From the NCBI GenBank assembly GCA_964244295.1, contig CAXTIG010000065.1, positions 1-25,558 on the forward strand: 25,558 bases of DNA, in the 5' to 3' direction. The translations under genes and the position numbers were made by a program. The notes under the pieces were generated by a model that had not been told where the DNA came from, did no database searches, and was given only the letters and a program-made list of their open reading frames with translations. The DNA comes from JAJAZB01 sp964244295 (lineage in GTDB: Bacteria; Bacteroidota; Bacteroidia; Cytophagales; Spirosomataceae). Shown one piece after another: positions 14,661 to 22,587 of this stretch (position 1 is its first letter; the number at the start of each line of letters is the position of its first letter).

Positions 14661-17600
14661 ATGAGAAAACGCCTACCCGCGCTGTTGCTCACGGCCCTGT
14701 TGGGCCTGTGGCAACCCGGCTTTGCTCAGATGCTCGCCAAAGCCCAGACCACTCCGCCACCCCAACCGCCCGCCCGCTCAACCAGCCGGGGACTGAACCA
14801 GGTCCTGCGCGACCTGAAAGACCATTACCGGGTGGACATCCTGTTTTTCGACCGCACCGTGGAAGGCTACACCGTGCCGGCGGATGCCGTGAACCTCGAT
14901 TCAAAACTGGAGCGCAACCTCGACGCGGTGCTGAAGCCGTTTGGGTTGGTTTACAAAAAATCGAAAACCGGGGGCTACGTGATTTCCCGCCGCGAAACCG
15001 AAAGGAGGGAAGGCCCCGATGGGTCGCGATTTCCGGAAAGTCCTGCGCCCGCCCCTGGCCCGCAGCCCGAAGAGCGCAGTGGCAACCCCGCCCTGATGCC
15101 GCTCCAGGCCCTGGCCCAAACCGCCCGGCCCGAACTGACCGTGCGGGGCCGCGTGACCGACGCCGCCAACGGCGAGGGGCTGCCCGGCGTGAGTATTTTG
15201 CTCAAGGGAACCCAGCGCGGCACCACGAGCGACGGCGGCGGGAATTATTCCCTGGCCGTGCCGGATGAAAACGCGACGCTGGTGTTCAGCTACGTGGGTT
15301 ACGAAGCCCAGGAAATCGGGGTGGGAAAACAAAGCCTGCTCAACGTAAACCTGAAAGCCAGCGCCGGTTCGCTCGACGAGGTGGTGGTGGTGGGTTACGG
15401 CACCCAGAAGAAAAAAGACCTCACCGGCGCGGTATCGACCATCGACGCCCGCGACGTGGGCGGGCGGCAAACCGTCCAGATTTCGGAGGCCCTGCAAGGC
15501 AGCATCGCCGGGGTGTCCGTCACCCGGAGCAGCGGCGCGCCGGGGGCGGGGTCTAGCATCCTGATTCGGGGCATCACCACGCTGGGCACCAACAGCCCGC
15601 TGATTATCGTGGACGGGGTGCCGGTGAGCAGCATCGACAACGTCAACCCCAACGACGTGGAAAGCGTGACCGTGCTGAAAGACGCCGCTTCGGCGGCGAT
15701 TTACGGATCGCGCGGGGCGGCCGGGGTGGTGCTCGTCACGACCAAACGGGCGAAGGAAGGGCAAAGCAGTTTTGAATACAACTACGAATACGGCGTGCAG
15801 AAACCCACGGCCCTGCCCGCCTACGCCTCCGCGCCGGAGTACATGCGGCTGTTTAACGAACAGGCCACCAACGACGGCTCCTCCAGCGGCCCGTATTCGT
15901 CCGATTTCATCCTAAATTTTGAAAAATACAACCGCGAAACCCCCGACAAATTCCCCTTCGCCAACACCGACTGGCAGAAAACGGTGATGACCAAAGCCTA
16001 CGCCCCCCGCGTGCGGCACGACCTGGTGTTTACGATGGGCACGGGCAAAATCAAAACCAAAGCCTCGCTGGGCTACACCAAATCCGGGGCGTTTTTCGAC
16101 AATCAGACCTACGAGCGCTACCTGGTGCGGGTGAATAACGACCTGCAAATCAACCCCAAACTGGGCGTCAACCTCGATTTGGCCTACAAGCGCACGAACA
16201 CCCTCGCGCCCATACTCAACCCGATTTACGAGGCCCGGCTGATGCCCTCGATTTACGATGACTTTTACTCGGACGGGCGCTACGCCCTCGCCAAAGACGG
16301 TCGAAATCCGATTGCGCAGCTCAACGAAGGCGGTACGGCCAAAGGCACCTACAACCAGTTTTTGGGTCGGCTGGCCTTCAACTACAAACCCGTCGAGGGC
16401 CTGACCCTCACCGCCCTGGTTTCGTCCACCATCGACCTCGACCGGACCAAGACTTTCTCCAAACGCATCCCCTTCACCAACCCCGACGGGAGCGCCAGCG
16501 CCTTCAGCAACCAGCCCCGCACCACGCTCGCCGAAGGCCGCAACGAAAGCCTGGCCCTGACGGGGCAGTTGCTGGCTAATTACGCGCGAACGTTCGGGGG
16601 TGGGCACGGCCTCGACGTGTTGGGCGGTTACGAGGAAATTTACAACGCCACGGAATCGCTGGGGGCTTCGCGGAGTGGCTTTGCCCTCACGGATTTTCCG
16701 TACCTCAACGCCGGCTCGCAGGAGTTGCGCGATAACTCGGGCAGCGCCAGCGAAGTGGCCCTGCGCTCGGTGTTTGGCCGGGTGAAGTACGATTTTCGGA
16801 ACAAGTACTACCTCCAGGGAAACCTGCGCTACGATAAATCCTCCCGCTTCAAGAGCCAGTACCGGGGTGCCCTGTTCCCGTCGGTTTCGGCGGGCTGGAC
16901 GCTGTCCGAAGAGCCGTTTCTGCGCGACAGTCCCTGGCTTTCGTTCCTGAAACTGCGCGGGTCGTACGGCAAGGTGGGCAACGAACGCATCGGCAACTAC
17001 CCCTACCAGGCCACCATCCGATTCAGCAACGCGCTGTTTTACCAGAACGGCGTGCTGGTACCCCTCAACGGCGGCGGACAGGTGGACTACGCCGTGGAGA
17101 ACATTTCCTGGGAAACCACCCGCACCTTCGACGTCGGCGTGGATGCCGCTTTTCTCAAAAACCGCCTCACCCTCGCCGCCGATTACTACCGCAAACGCAC
17201 CTACGACATTCTGCTGGCCCTGGACATTCCGCTCTACCTGGGCTACGAACGCCCCCAGCAAAACGCCGGGATTCTCGACGTGAAGGGCTGGGAACTGGAA
17301 GCCGCCTGGCGCGACCGCCTAGGCAAACTGTCCTACTCGGTGGCCTTCAACCTCTCGGATGCCAAGTCGAACATCGTCGATTTGAAGGGCACGCAGGTGC
17401 TGGGCAGCCAGGCCATTTTTCAGGGCAGTGAGTTCAACGAATGGTTCGGCTACCGCTCGGCGGGCCTCTACCAAACCGCCGACGAAGCCACCAATTCCCC
17501 CCGCCTGAACACCAACGTCACGGCGGGCGACGTGCGCTACCAGGACCTCAACGGCGACGGTAAAATCACCCCCGACGACCGGGTGCTGCTGGGCGGCTCG

Positions 17601-18089
17601 CTGCCCCGCTACCAGTACGGCAGCACGCTGCGCCTGGAGTACGAAGGCTTCGATTTGGGGTTGGTGGTGCAGGGGGTGGGGAAAAAACTGAGCCGGTTGC
17701 CCGATGAAGTCGTCCGGCCCTTCGGCGAAGCCTTCGGCAACGTACCGCAGGAACTGATTGGCAATTTCTGGAGCAAAACGGCCACCGCCGAGCAAAACCT
17801 CCAGGCGCGGTACCCCCGGCTCTCGACCCGCTCGCTGGCGGCCAACTACGAAAGTTCGGATTTTTGGCTCATCAGCGGGGCGTATTTCCGGGTGAAAAAC
17901 ATCACGCTGGGGTACACGCTGCGGAATGACCTGCTCAAACGGCTGGGCCTGCAATCGACGCGGTTGTACGTGTCGGCCAATGACGTGTTTGCCCGGCACC
18001 GCTTTCCCCGCTACTGGGACCCGGAAGTGGGCAATTCTTCCTACCCCATCGTGACTACGTTGCTGGCCGGTGCCACGCTGAAGTTTTAG
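14661..18089 (+). CDS. SusC/RagA-type TonB-dependent receptor with STN signalling domain
   Basis: This 1142-aa outer-membrane transporter has a signal peptide (1-23, ending PGFAQ), an STN domain (about 45-110, LNQVLRDLKDHYRVDILFFD), a Pro/Glu-rich linker (about 113-157) and a CarbopepD-regulatory-like domain (160-232, GRVTDAANGEGLPGVSILLK). The SusC signature LDEVVVVGYGTQKKKDLTGA spans 238-257. The plug follows (about 260-362, IIVDGVPVSSIDNVNPNDVE), then a beta barrel to the terminal aromatic ATLKF. The STN domain is the extra module that lets a receptor signal to FecR. SusD follows after 30 nt. The pair imports an oligosaccharide using TonB energy. The ligand is inferred only from neighbouring GH97. 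Confidence 0.96.
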   Translation: MRKRLPALLLTALLGLWQPGFAQMLAKAQTTPPPQPPARSTSRGLNQVLRDLKDHYRVDILFFDRTVEGYTVPADAVNLDSKLERNLDAVLKPFGLVYKKSKTGGYVISRRETERREGPDGSRFPESPAPAPGPQPEERSGNPALMPLQALAQTARPELTVRGRVTDAANGEGLPGVSILLKGTQRGTTSDGGGNYSLAVPDENATLVFSYVGYEAQEIGVGKQSLLNVNLKASAGSLDEVVVVGYGTQKKKDLTGAVSTIDARDVGGRQTVQISEALQGSIAGVSVTRSSGAPGAGSSILIRGITTLGTNSPLIIVDGVPVSSIDNVNPNDVESVTVLKDAASAAIYGSRGAAGVVLVTTKRAKEGQSSFEYNYEYGVQKPTALPAYASAPEYMRLFNEQATNDGSSSGPYSSDFILNFEKYNRETPDKFPFANTDWQKTVMTKAYAPRVRHDLVFTMGTGKIKTKASLGYTKSGAFFDNQTYERYLVRVNNDLQINPKLGVNLDLAYKRTNTLAPILNPIYEARLMPSIYDDFYSDGRYALAKDGRNPIAQLNEGGTAKGTYNQFLGRLAFNYKPVEGLTLTALVSSTIDLDRTKTFSKRIPFTNPDGSASAFSNQPRTTLAEGRNESLALTGQLLANYARTFGGGHGLDVLGGYEEIYNATESLGASRSGFALTDFPYLNAGSQELRDNSGSASEVALRSVFGRVKYDFRNKYYLQGNLRYDKSSRFKSQYRGALFPSVSAGWTLSEEPFLRDSPWLSFLKLRGSYGKVGNERIGNYPYQATIRFSNALFYQNGVLVPLNGGGQVDYAVENISWETTRTFDVGVDAAFLKNRLTLAADYYRKRTYDILLALDIPLYLGYERPQQNAGILDVKGWELEAAWRDRLGKLSYSVAFNLSDAKSNIVDLKGTQVLGSQAIFQGSEFNEWFGYRSAGLYQTADEATNSPRLNTNVTAGDVRYQDLNGDGKITPDDRVLLGGSLPRYQYGSTLRLEYEGFDLGLVVQGVGKKLSRLPDEVVRPFGEAFGNVPQELIGNFWSKTATAEQNLQARYPRLSTRSLAANYESSDFWLISGAYFRVKNITLGYTLRNDLLKRLGLQSTRLYVSANDVFARHRFPRYWDPEVGNSSYPIVTTLLAGATLKF

Positions 18090-18119
18090 CCCTTCCTGCC
18101 TCGAAAACCTGCTCCAATC

Positions 18120-19802
18120 ATGAAAAAAGCACTCGTTATTCTGTTGCTGGCCTCCGGCCTTCCGGCCTGCAACAACCTGGACCTGAACCCCTTGTCCGAA
18201 CCTTCGACGGCCTCGTTTTATTCCAACCAAACCGAACTCGAACTGGCCGTCAATGACCTGTACCGCCTCGATTTCTGGGGCAACGACAACGAGCAATTCA
18301 CCGACAACTACTGGCACCGGGGGCAGTTGGGCAACGCCGTCACGTTTGGCACGATGAACGCCGAAGACCCCACCGCGCAGGCCTACTGGACGGTTTGCTA
18401 CAAGGCCATCGCCCGCGTCAATTCGTTTTTGGCCAACAAAGACCGGGCGGCCGCCAACACCCCGGCGGCGGTGCTGACGCAACTCGAAGCCGAAATGCGG
18501 CTGATTCGGGCCTACGAGTATTCCCGGCTGATCACGCACTTCGGCGACGTACCGCTGGTGACCAAACCCGTGCTGCTGGAGGAATCCTACGGCGTGACCC
18601 GCAGCCCCCAGGCCGAGGTGCTTACTTTTATTTTTGCCGAACTCGATTTTGCCAGTGCCAACCTGCCGCAGGGCTACGCTGCCTCGGCGGTGAAGCGCCT
18701 GACGAAAGGGGCCGCCCTGGCCGTCAAAGCCCGCACGGCGCTGTACACCGGCAAGTGGGCGTTGGCCCGCGACGCCGCGCAGGCCGTGATGCAGTTGACG
18801 GGCGCCGGTTCCTACAGCCTGCACCCCTCGTACAGTTCACTTTTCCTGAAAGCGGGGGAAACCAGTCCCGAACTCATCCTGAGCATTCCCCGCGACGAGG
18901 CCCAGAAAGTATTCACCATGGGCACCGACGTGCGCGACCAGCTTCCCCGGATTGCCGGGGGCTTCGGGGCGCAGATTCCCACGCGGGAAATGGTGGATGC
19001 CTACGAATGCCGGGACGGCAAGACCATCGACAAATCGCCGCTCTACAACCCAAAGGAGCCGTTTAAAAACCGCGACCCCCGCCTGACGGCCAGCATCGTG
19101 GAGTTTGGTACGCCCTGGCTCGGCTACACCTACCAGCCGCACCCCGACACGCTGACGGTGTTTAGCCCCAAAGACAACCGGCGGGTGTCGAACCTCGACA
19201 CGCGGGCGGTGGCGGCTTTCGCCAGCTTTACCGGTTTTCTCTGGAAAAAAGGCATCGACCAGACTTGGGCCGACCGGCAAAGCGAAGACGCCGACGCCAT
19301 TCTTTTTCGCTACGCGGAAATCCTGCTCACCTACGCCGAAGCGAAAATCGAATTGGGCGAAATCGACGCCAGCGTACTCAACGCCCTCAACCAGGTGCGC
19401 GCCCGGGCCTACGGCGTGGCCGTCGGGCAAACAACGGCCTACCCGGCCGTTACCAGTACCGACGCCGCCGAACTCCGGCGCGTGGTTCGGCGCGAACGGC
19501 GGGTGGAATTTACCCGGGAAGGCCTGCGCTACCTGGACCTGATTCGCTGGAAACTGGCCGAAAAAGCCCTCACGCGGCCCGTCATCGGCCTGCCTGACCC
19601 GGTAGCACAGAACCGGGCGAAGTGGCCCTTCCCCGGCGTCACGCCCCTCGACGACGACGGCATCGCCGACTATTCGGGCTTCGGCACCGACGTAAAGGTG
19701 GTCGCCCAGCGCAGTTTCGACAAAACCCGGCAGTACCTCTGGCCCATTCCGGCCCTGGAGCGCCGGGTCAACCCGAATCTGACGCAAAATCCGGGGTATT
19801 GA
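18120..19802 (+). CDS. RagB/SusD-family outer-membrane lipoprotein
   Basis: The 560-aa protein starts with a lipoprotein signal (MKKALVILLLASGLPAC, lipobox Cys17), then DLNPLSEPSTASFYSNQTEL, typical of the SusD N-terminus. TPR-like helices follow (LEAEMRLIRAYEYSRLITHF). The C-terminal RRERRVEFTREGLRYLDLIR motif is the RagB/SusD hallmark, and the end reads LWPIPALERRVNPNLTQNPG. It is surface-exposed and captures the glycan over the SusC pore. It lies 30 nt after SusC and is surely co-transcribed. A 100-bp palindrome follows 30 nt after its stop. Confidence 0.96.
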   Translation: MKKALVILLLASGLPACNNLDLNPLSEPSTASFYSNQTELELAVNDLYRLDFWGNDNEQFTDNYWHRGQLGNAVTFGTMNAEDPTAQAYWTVCYKAIARVNSFLANKDRAAANTPAAVLTQLEAEMRLIRAYEYSRLITHFGDVPLVTKPVLLEESYGVTRSPQAEVLTFIFAELDFASANLPQGYAASAVKRLTKGAALAVKARTALYTGKWALARDAAQAVMQLTGAGSYSLHPSYSSLFLKAGETSPELILSIPRDEAQKVFTMGTDVRDQLPRIAGGFGAQIPTREMVDAYECRDGKTIDKSPLYNPKEPFKNRDPRLTASIVEFGTPWLGYTYQPHPDTLTVFSPKDNRRVSNLDTRAVAAFASFTGFLWKKGIDQTWADRQSEDADAILFRYAEILLTYAEAKIELGEIDASVLNALNQVRARAYGVAVGQTTAYPAVTSTDAAELRRVVRRERRVEFTREGLRYLDLIRWKLAEKALTRPVIGLPDPVAQNRAKWPFPGVTPLDDDGIADYSGFGTDVKVVAQRSFDKTRQYLWPIPALERRVNPNLTQNPGY

Positions 19803-19832
19803 TACTGTTTTACCGTTCTATTTTTTTAACGA

Positions 19833-19932
19833 AAAGCCTTGTCACGCTGAGCTTGTCGAAGCGCGGCGTTAGAATGGGGTGTGCCTCCAACCACTACGCC
19901 GCGCTTCGACAAGCTCAGCGTGACAAGGCTTT
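19833..19932. repeat. 37-bp perfect inverted repeat between SusD and the 824-aa gene
   Basis: The arms 19833-19869 and 19896-19932 pair perfectly around a 26-nt loop. The arm contains GTCACGCTGAGCTTGTCGAA, which I recall as a dispersed intergenic word in Bacteroidota. It starts 30 nt after the SusD stop and lies 58 nt before the next start. Being inside a polycistronic locus, it could uncouple transporter and enzyme levels by termination or mRNA stabilisation. Confidence 0.8.
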
Positions 19933-19990
19933 CTTCCTGTTTTCTTGAAATTCTAAACAGCTTTGGGCGAGACAATTTGAATTATTCATC

Positions 19991-22465
19991 ATGAAAAAAC
20001 TCCTTCTTTCAGCCTGCCTCGCCGGGTGGTTGCTGGGCAGCCACCCGGCCCTGGCCCAGCGCAAGGCTCTGCCGTCCTTCAGCGGCATCTACCCGCACCT
20101 GGCGATGTACAACAACGAAGGCGAATGCGGCACCGGCGCGGTGGTACCCTGGGCGGGCAAACTCTGGGTCGTCACCTACGGCCCCCACCTGCCCTTCGGC
20201 TCGTCGGATAAACTCTACGAAATCGCGCCGGACCTGACGCAGGTCGTTCGGGCCGAGAGCACCGGCGGCACCCCCGCCAACCGGATGGTTCACCCCGAAA
20301 GCAACCAGTTGTTCATCGGCCCCTACGCCATCGACGGCCAGGCCACCGTCCGGACGATTCCGTACACGACCATGCCGGGCCGCCACACCGGCAACGCCCG
20401 CCACCTGAGTGACCCAACCGGCAAAATTTACTACGGCACGATGGAGGAAGGCTTTTACGAAGTCGATGTAAAAACCCTGACCCCGACGCAGTTGTACGAA
20501 GACGGTAACGTGAAAAACGCGAAAGGGGCCGACGAGTCGAACAACCACGCGGGGACGCTGCTGCCCGGTGCGCACGGCAAGGGGCTGTACTCCGGGCAGG
20601 GCGTGCTGGTGTATTCCAACAACGGCGAACCGGGGCCGAAAGCGCTGGTGCAGTTCGACATCGACGCGGGGTCGCTCTCGGAGTGGGACGGGAAAAGCTG
20701 GAAGGTCGTTCGCCGGAACCAGTTCGTGGAAGTGACCGGCCCAGGGGGAATTTACGGTAACAAAAACCCCGATTCCGACCCGATTTGGGCCACGGGCTGG
20801 GACCATAAATCCGTGCTGCTGGGCGTGCGGGAGAAGGCGGCGGGCTGGCGGTTTTTCCGGCTCCCCAAAGCCAGCCATGCCTACGACGGTGCCCACGGCT
20901 GGAACACCGAATGGCCCCGCATCCGCGACGTGGGTACCGCCGACAAACCCGATTACCTGATGACCATGCACGGTTTGTTCTGGCGCTTTCCGGGCACGTT
21001 CAGCGCGGCGAACGCGGCGGGCATCCGCCCTCGCTCGGCCTACCTGAAGGTGATTGGCGATTACACCCGCTGGAACGACGGCCTGGTGTTCGGCTGCGAC
21101 GATTCGGCCCAAAAGGAATTTTTGAACAAGCGCAAAGCCAAAGGCAGCCTCGAAGGCCCCGGTCAGTCGAACTCCAACCTGTGGTTCACCCCGCTCGACG
21201 CCCCCGACCAGTTCGGCCCCAACACCGCCGAAGGAGCGGTCTGGCTGAACGAAGCGGTCAAGGCGGGCGAAGCCTCCGAGCCGTTTCTGTTCGCGGGTTG
21301 GGACAACCGCTCCGCCTGGGTGCAGAACCACGGCGACGCGCCCGTCGTCGTAACGTTTGAAGTGGACAAAACCGGCAATGGCACCTGGACGCCGCTGCAA
21401 ACGGCAACCGTGGCCGCCCGCAGTGCCGCTCCCGTCGCCTTCGCGGCGGAGGCACCCGGCGAGTGGATTCGGGTAAAATCGAACGCCGCCGCCACGCTGA
21501 CGGCGCAGTTTTCCTACGCCGCCACCGACGGGCGCAGCACCGCCGCCAACCCGATGTTCGCTGGGTTGAGCCGCGTCACCACGGCCAGCGCCTCGGGCGG
21601 GTTGATCTACGGCCTGGGCAACGACCGCCGGACGCTGGGTATGGCCGCGATGACCTTCAACGGCACAAAACCCACCGACGTCGGGTACTACGAACTGAAC
21701 AGCGCGATGCAGTTGGTTCGGAAGGCCGACGCCGACGCGCAGGCGTTCATCCAGGAAAAATTCGCGATTCCACAAAAAGCCGTCGCGATTGAGGAATCGA
21801 GCGTGCTGGTGGTCGACGACAAAGGCCGACGCTGGCGGCTCCCGCTGGGCAACGAAGCCTACACGAATCTCACGAACGGGGCCGCGTTGCGAATTTGCCG
21901 GGAAGTCGCCACCGAGCGGGACCTGTTCAACTGCCACGGCACGTTCTACGAATTGCCCGCCGAAAACGCCGACGGCTACGCCAAAATCCGGCCCGTTGCC
22001 TCGCACACCCTGCGCATCCACGATTACGCTTCCTATCGCGGGCTACTCATCCTGACGGGAATCGACCTGCCCGCCGCCAACAACGAGCACGTTATTCACT
22101 CGGACGACGGGAAGGCCGCCGTGTGGGCCGGAGCCATCGACGACCTCTGGAAACTGGGTAAACCCACCGGGCACGGCGGCCCCTGGAAGGCCACGGAGGT
22201 GCAGGCCAACGAAGCCTCCGACCCGTACCTGATTGGGTTTTACGACCGGCGGAGTCTGGAGCTTTCCCACCGGGCCACCGCCCCCGTCACGTTCACGCTG
22301 GAGGCCGACCCGGTCGGCACCGGCGTCTGGATGCCTTACAAAACCCTGACCGTTGCGCCCGGCCAAACCCTGCGCTACGCATTTCCGAAGGAATTTCAGG
22401 CCCGCTGGATTCGGTTTAAAACCGACCAAGCCTGCGCAGCGACGACGCTGCTTCGGTACGAGTGA
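19991..22465 (+). CDS. secreted 824-aa protein of unknown function with internal duplication
   Basis: A signal peptide ends at about residue 22-23 (WLLGSHPALAQ). The mature protein is rich in strands, Trp, Tyr and Gly, such as GTGAVVPWAGKLWVVTYGPH and PTGKIYYGTMEEGFYEVDVK, which suggests beta-propeller blades. Two stretches, about residues 320-510 and 642-824, resemble each other. MHGLFWRFP (326-334) matches CHGTFYELP (648-656). IRPRSAYLKVIGDY matches IRPVASHTLRIHDY. EASEPFLFAGWDNRS (from 427) matches EASDPYLIGFYDRRS (from 741). Both copies end in a sandwich-like domain with TGNGTWTPLQ or VGTGVWMPYK. I recognise no CAZy family or catalytic pair. Its place between SusD and GH97 implies glycan binding or processing outside the inner membrane. 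Confidence 0.85.
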   Translation: MKKLLLSACLAGWLLGSHPALAQRKALPSFSGIYPHLAMYNNEGECGTGAVVPWAGKLWVVTYGPHLPFGSSDKLYEIAPDLTQVVRAESTGGTPANRMVHPESNQLFIGPYAIDGQATVRTIPYTTMPGRHTGNARHLSDPTGKIYYGTMEEGFYEVDVKTLTPTQLYEDGNVKNAKGADESNNHAGTLLPGAHGKGLYSGQGVLVYSNNGEPGPKALVQFDIDAGSLSEWDGKSWKVVRRNQFVEVTGPGGIYGNKNPDSDPIWATGWDHKSVLLGVREKAAGWRFFRLPKASHAYDGAHGWNTEWPRIRDVGTADKPDYLMTMHGLFWRFPGTFSAANAAGIRPRSAYLKVIGDYTRWNDGLVFGCDDSAQKEFLNKRKAKGSLEGPGQSNSNLWFTPLDAPDQFGPNTAEGAVWLNEAVKAGEASEPFLFAGWDNRSAWVQNHGDAPVVVTFEVDKTGNGTWTPLQTATVAARSAAPVAFAAEAPGEWIRVKSNAAATLTAQFSYAATDGRSTAANPMFAGLSRVTTASASGGLIYGLGNDRRTLGMAAMTFNGTKPTDVGYYELNSAMQLVRKADADAQAFIQEKFAIPQKAVAIEESSVLVVDDKGRRWRLPLGNEAYTNLTNGAALRICREVATERDLFNCHGTFYELPAENADGYAKIRPVASHTLRIHDYASYRGLLILTGIDLPAANNEHVIHSDDGKAAVWAGAIDDLWKLGKPTGHGGPWKATEVQANEASDPYLIGFYDRRSLELSHRATAPVTFTLEADPVGTGVWMPYKTLTVAPGQTLRYAFPKEFQARWIRFKTDQACAATTLLRYE

Positions 22466-22532
22466 GCTTGCCTGAGTTCGGAAAAGCAAGAGCGGAACCG
22501 GCGGGGCGAACACAGGTAGTTCCTATTTTTCA

Positions 22533-22540
22533 TAGGTTTG
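22533..22540 (+). promoter_or_regulatory. possible -7 promoter box before GH97
   Basis: TAGGTTTG (22533-22540) matches TAnnTTTG exactly and would place a transcript start near 22546, the first base of the following hairpin. No TTTG is seen at the expected -33 distance. A small hairpin CCTAT/ATAGG (22522-22526 with 22532-22536) overlaps it. It may equally be chance. Confidence 0.3.
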
Positions 22541-22545
22541 CTTTT

Positions 22546-22581
22546 CAGGCAGTCTGCCCTTGCAGGCTGCCTGCTTTTTTT
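22546..22581 (+). terminator. terminator-like hairpin directly before the GH97 start
   Basis: CAGGCAGTCTGC (22546-22557) pairs with GCAGGCTGCCTG (22562-22573), a 12-bp stem with one G-T wobble and a CCTT loop. After C22574 comes a run of seven Ts (22575-22581). This has all parts of an intrinsic terminator, yet only six bases separate the T-run from the GH97 ATG at 22588. It could end the upstream PUL transcript, act as an attenuator, or be the 5' hairpin of a GH97 transcript. Confidence 0.7.
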
Positions 22582-22587
22582 CTCCCG

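Noticed and set aside
17319..18824. Long open frame on the minus strand opposite SusC/SusD (similar ones at 15912-17261 and 20009-22021)
   Set aside because: These frames are antisense to certain genes, have biased shadow-like composition and no recognisable domains. They arise from high GC at third codon positions.
22462..22587. GTG start adding 42 residues to GH97
   Set aside because: It would bury the signal peptide and translate a terminator-like hairpin; ATG 22588 begins exactly at a signal peptide. Kept only as a possible coupling signal.
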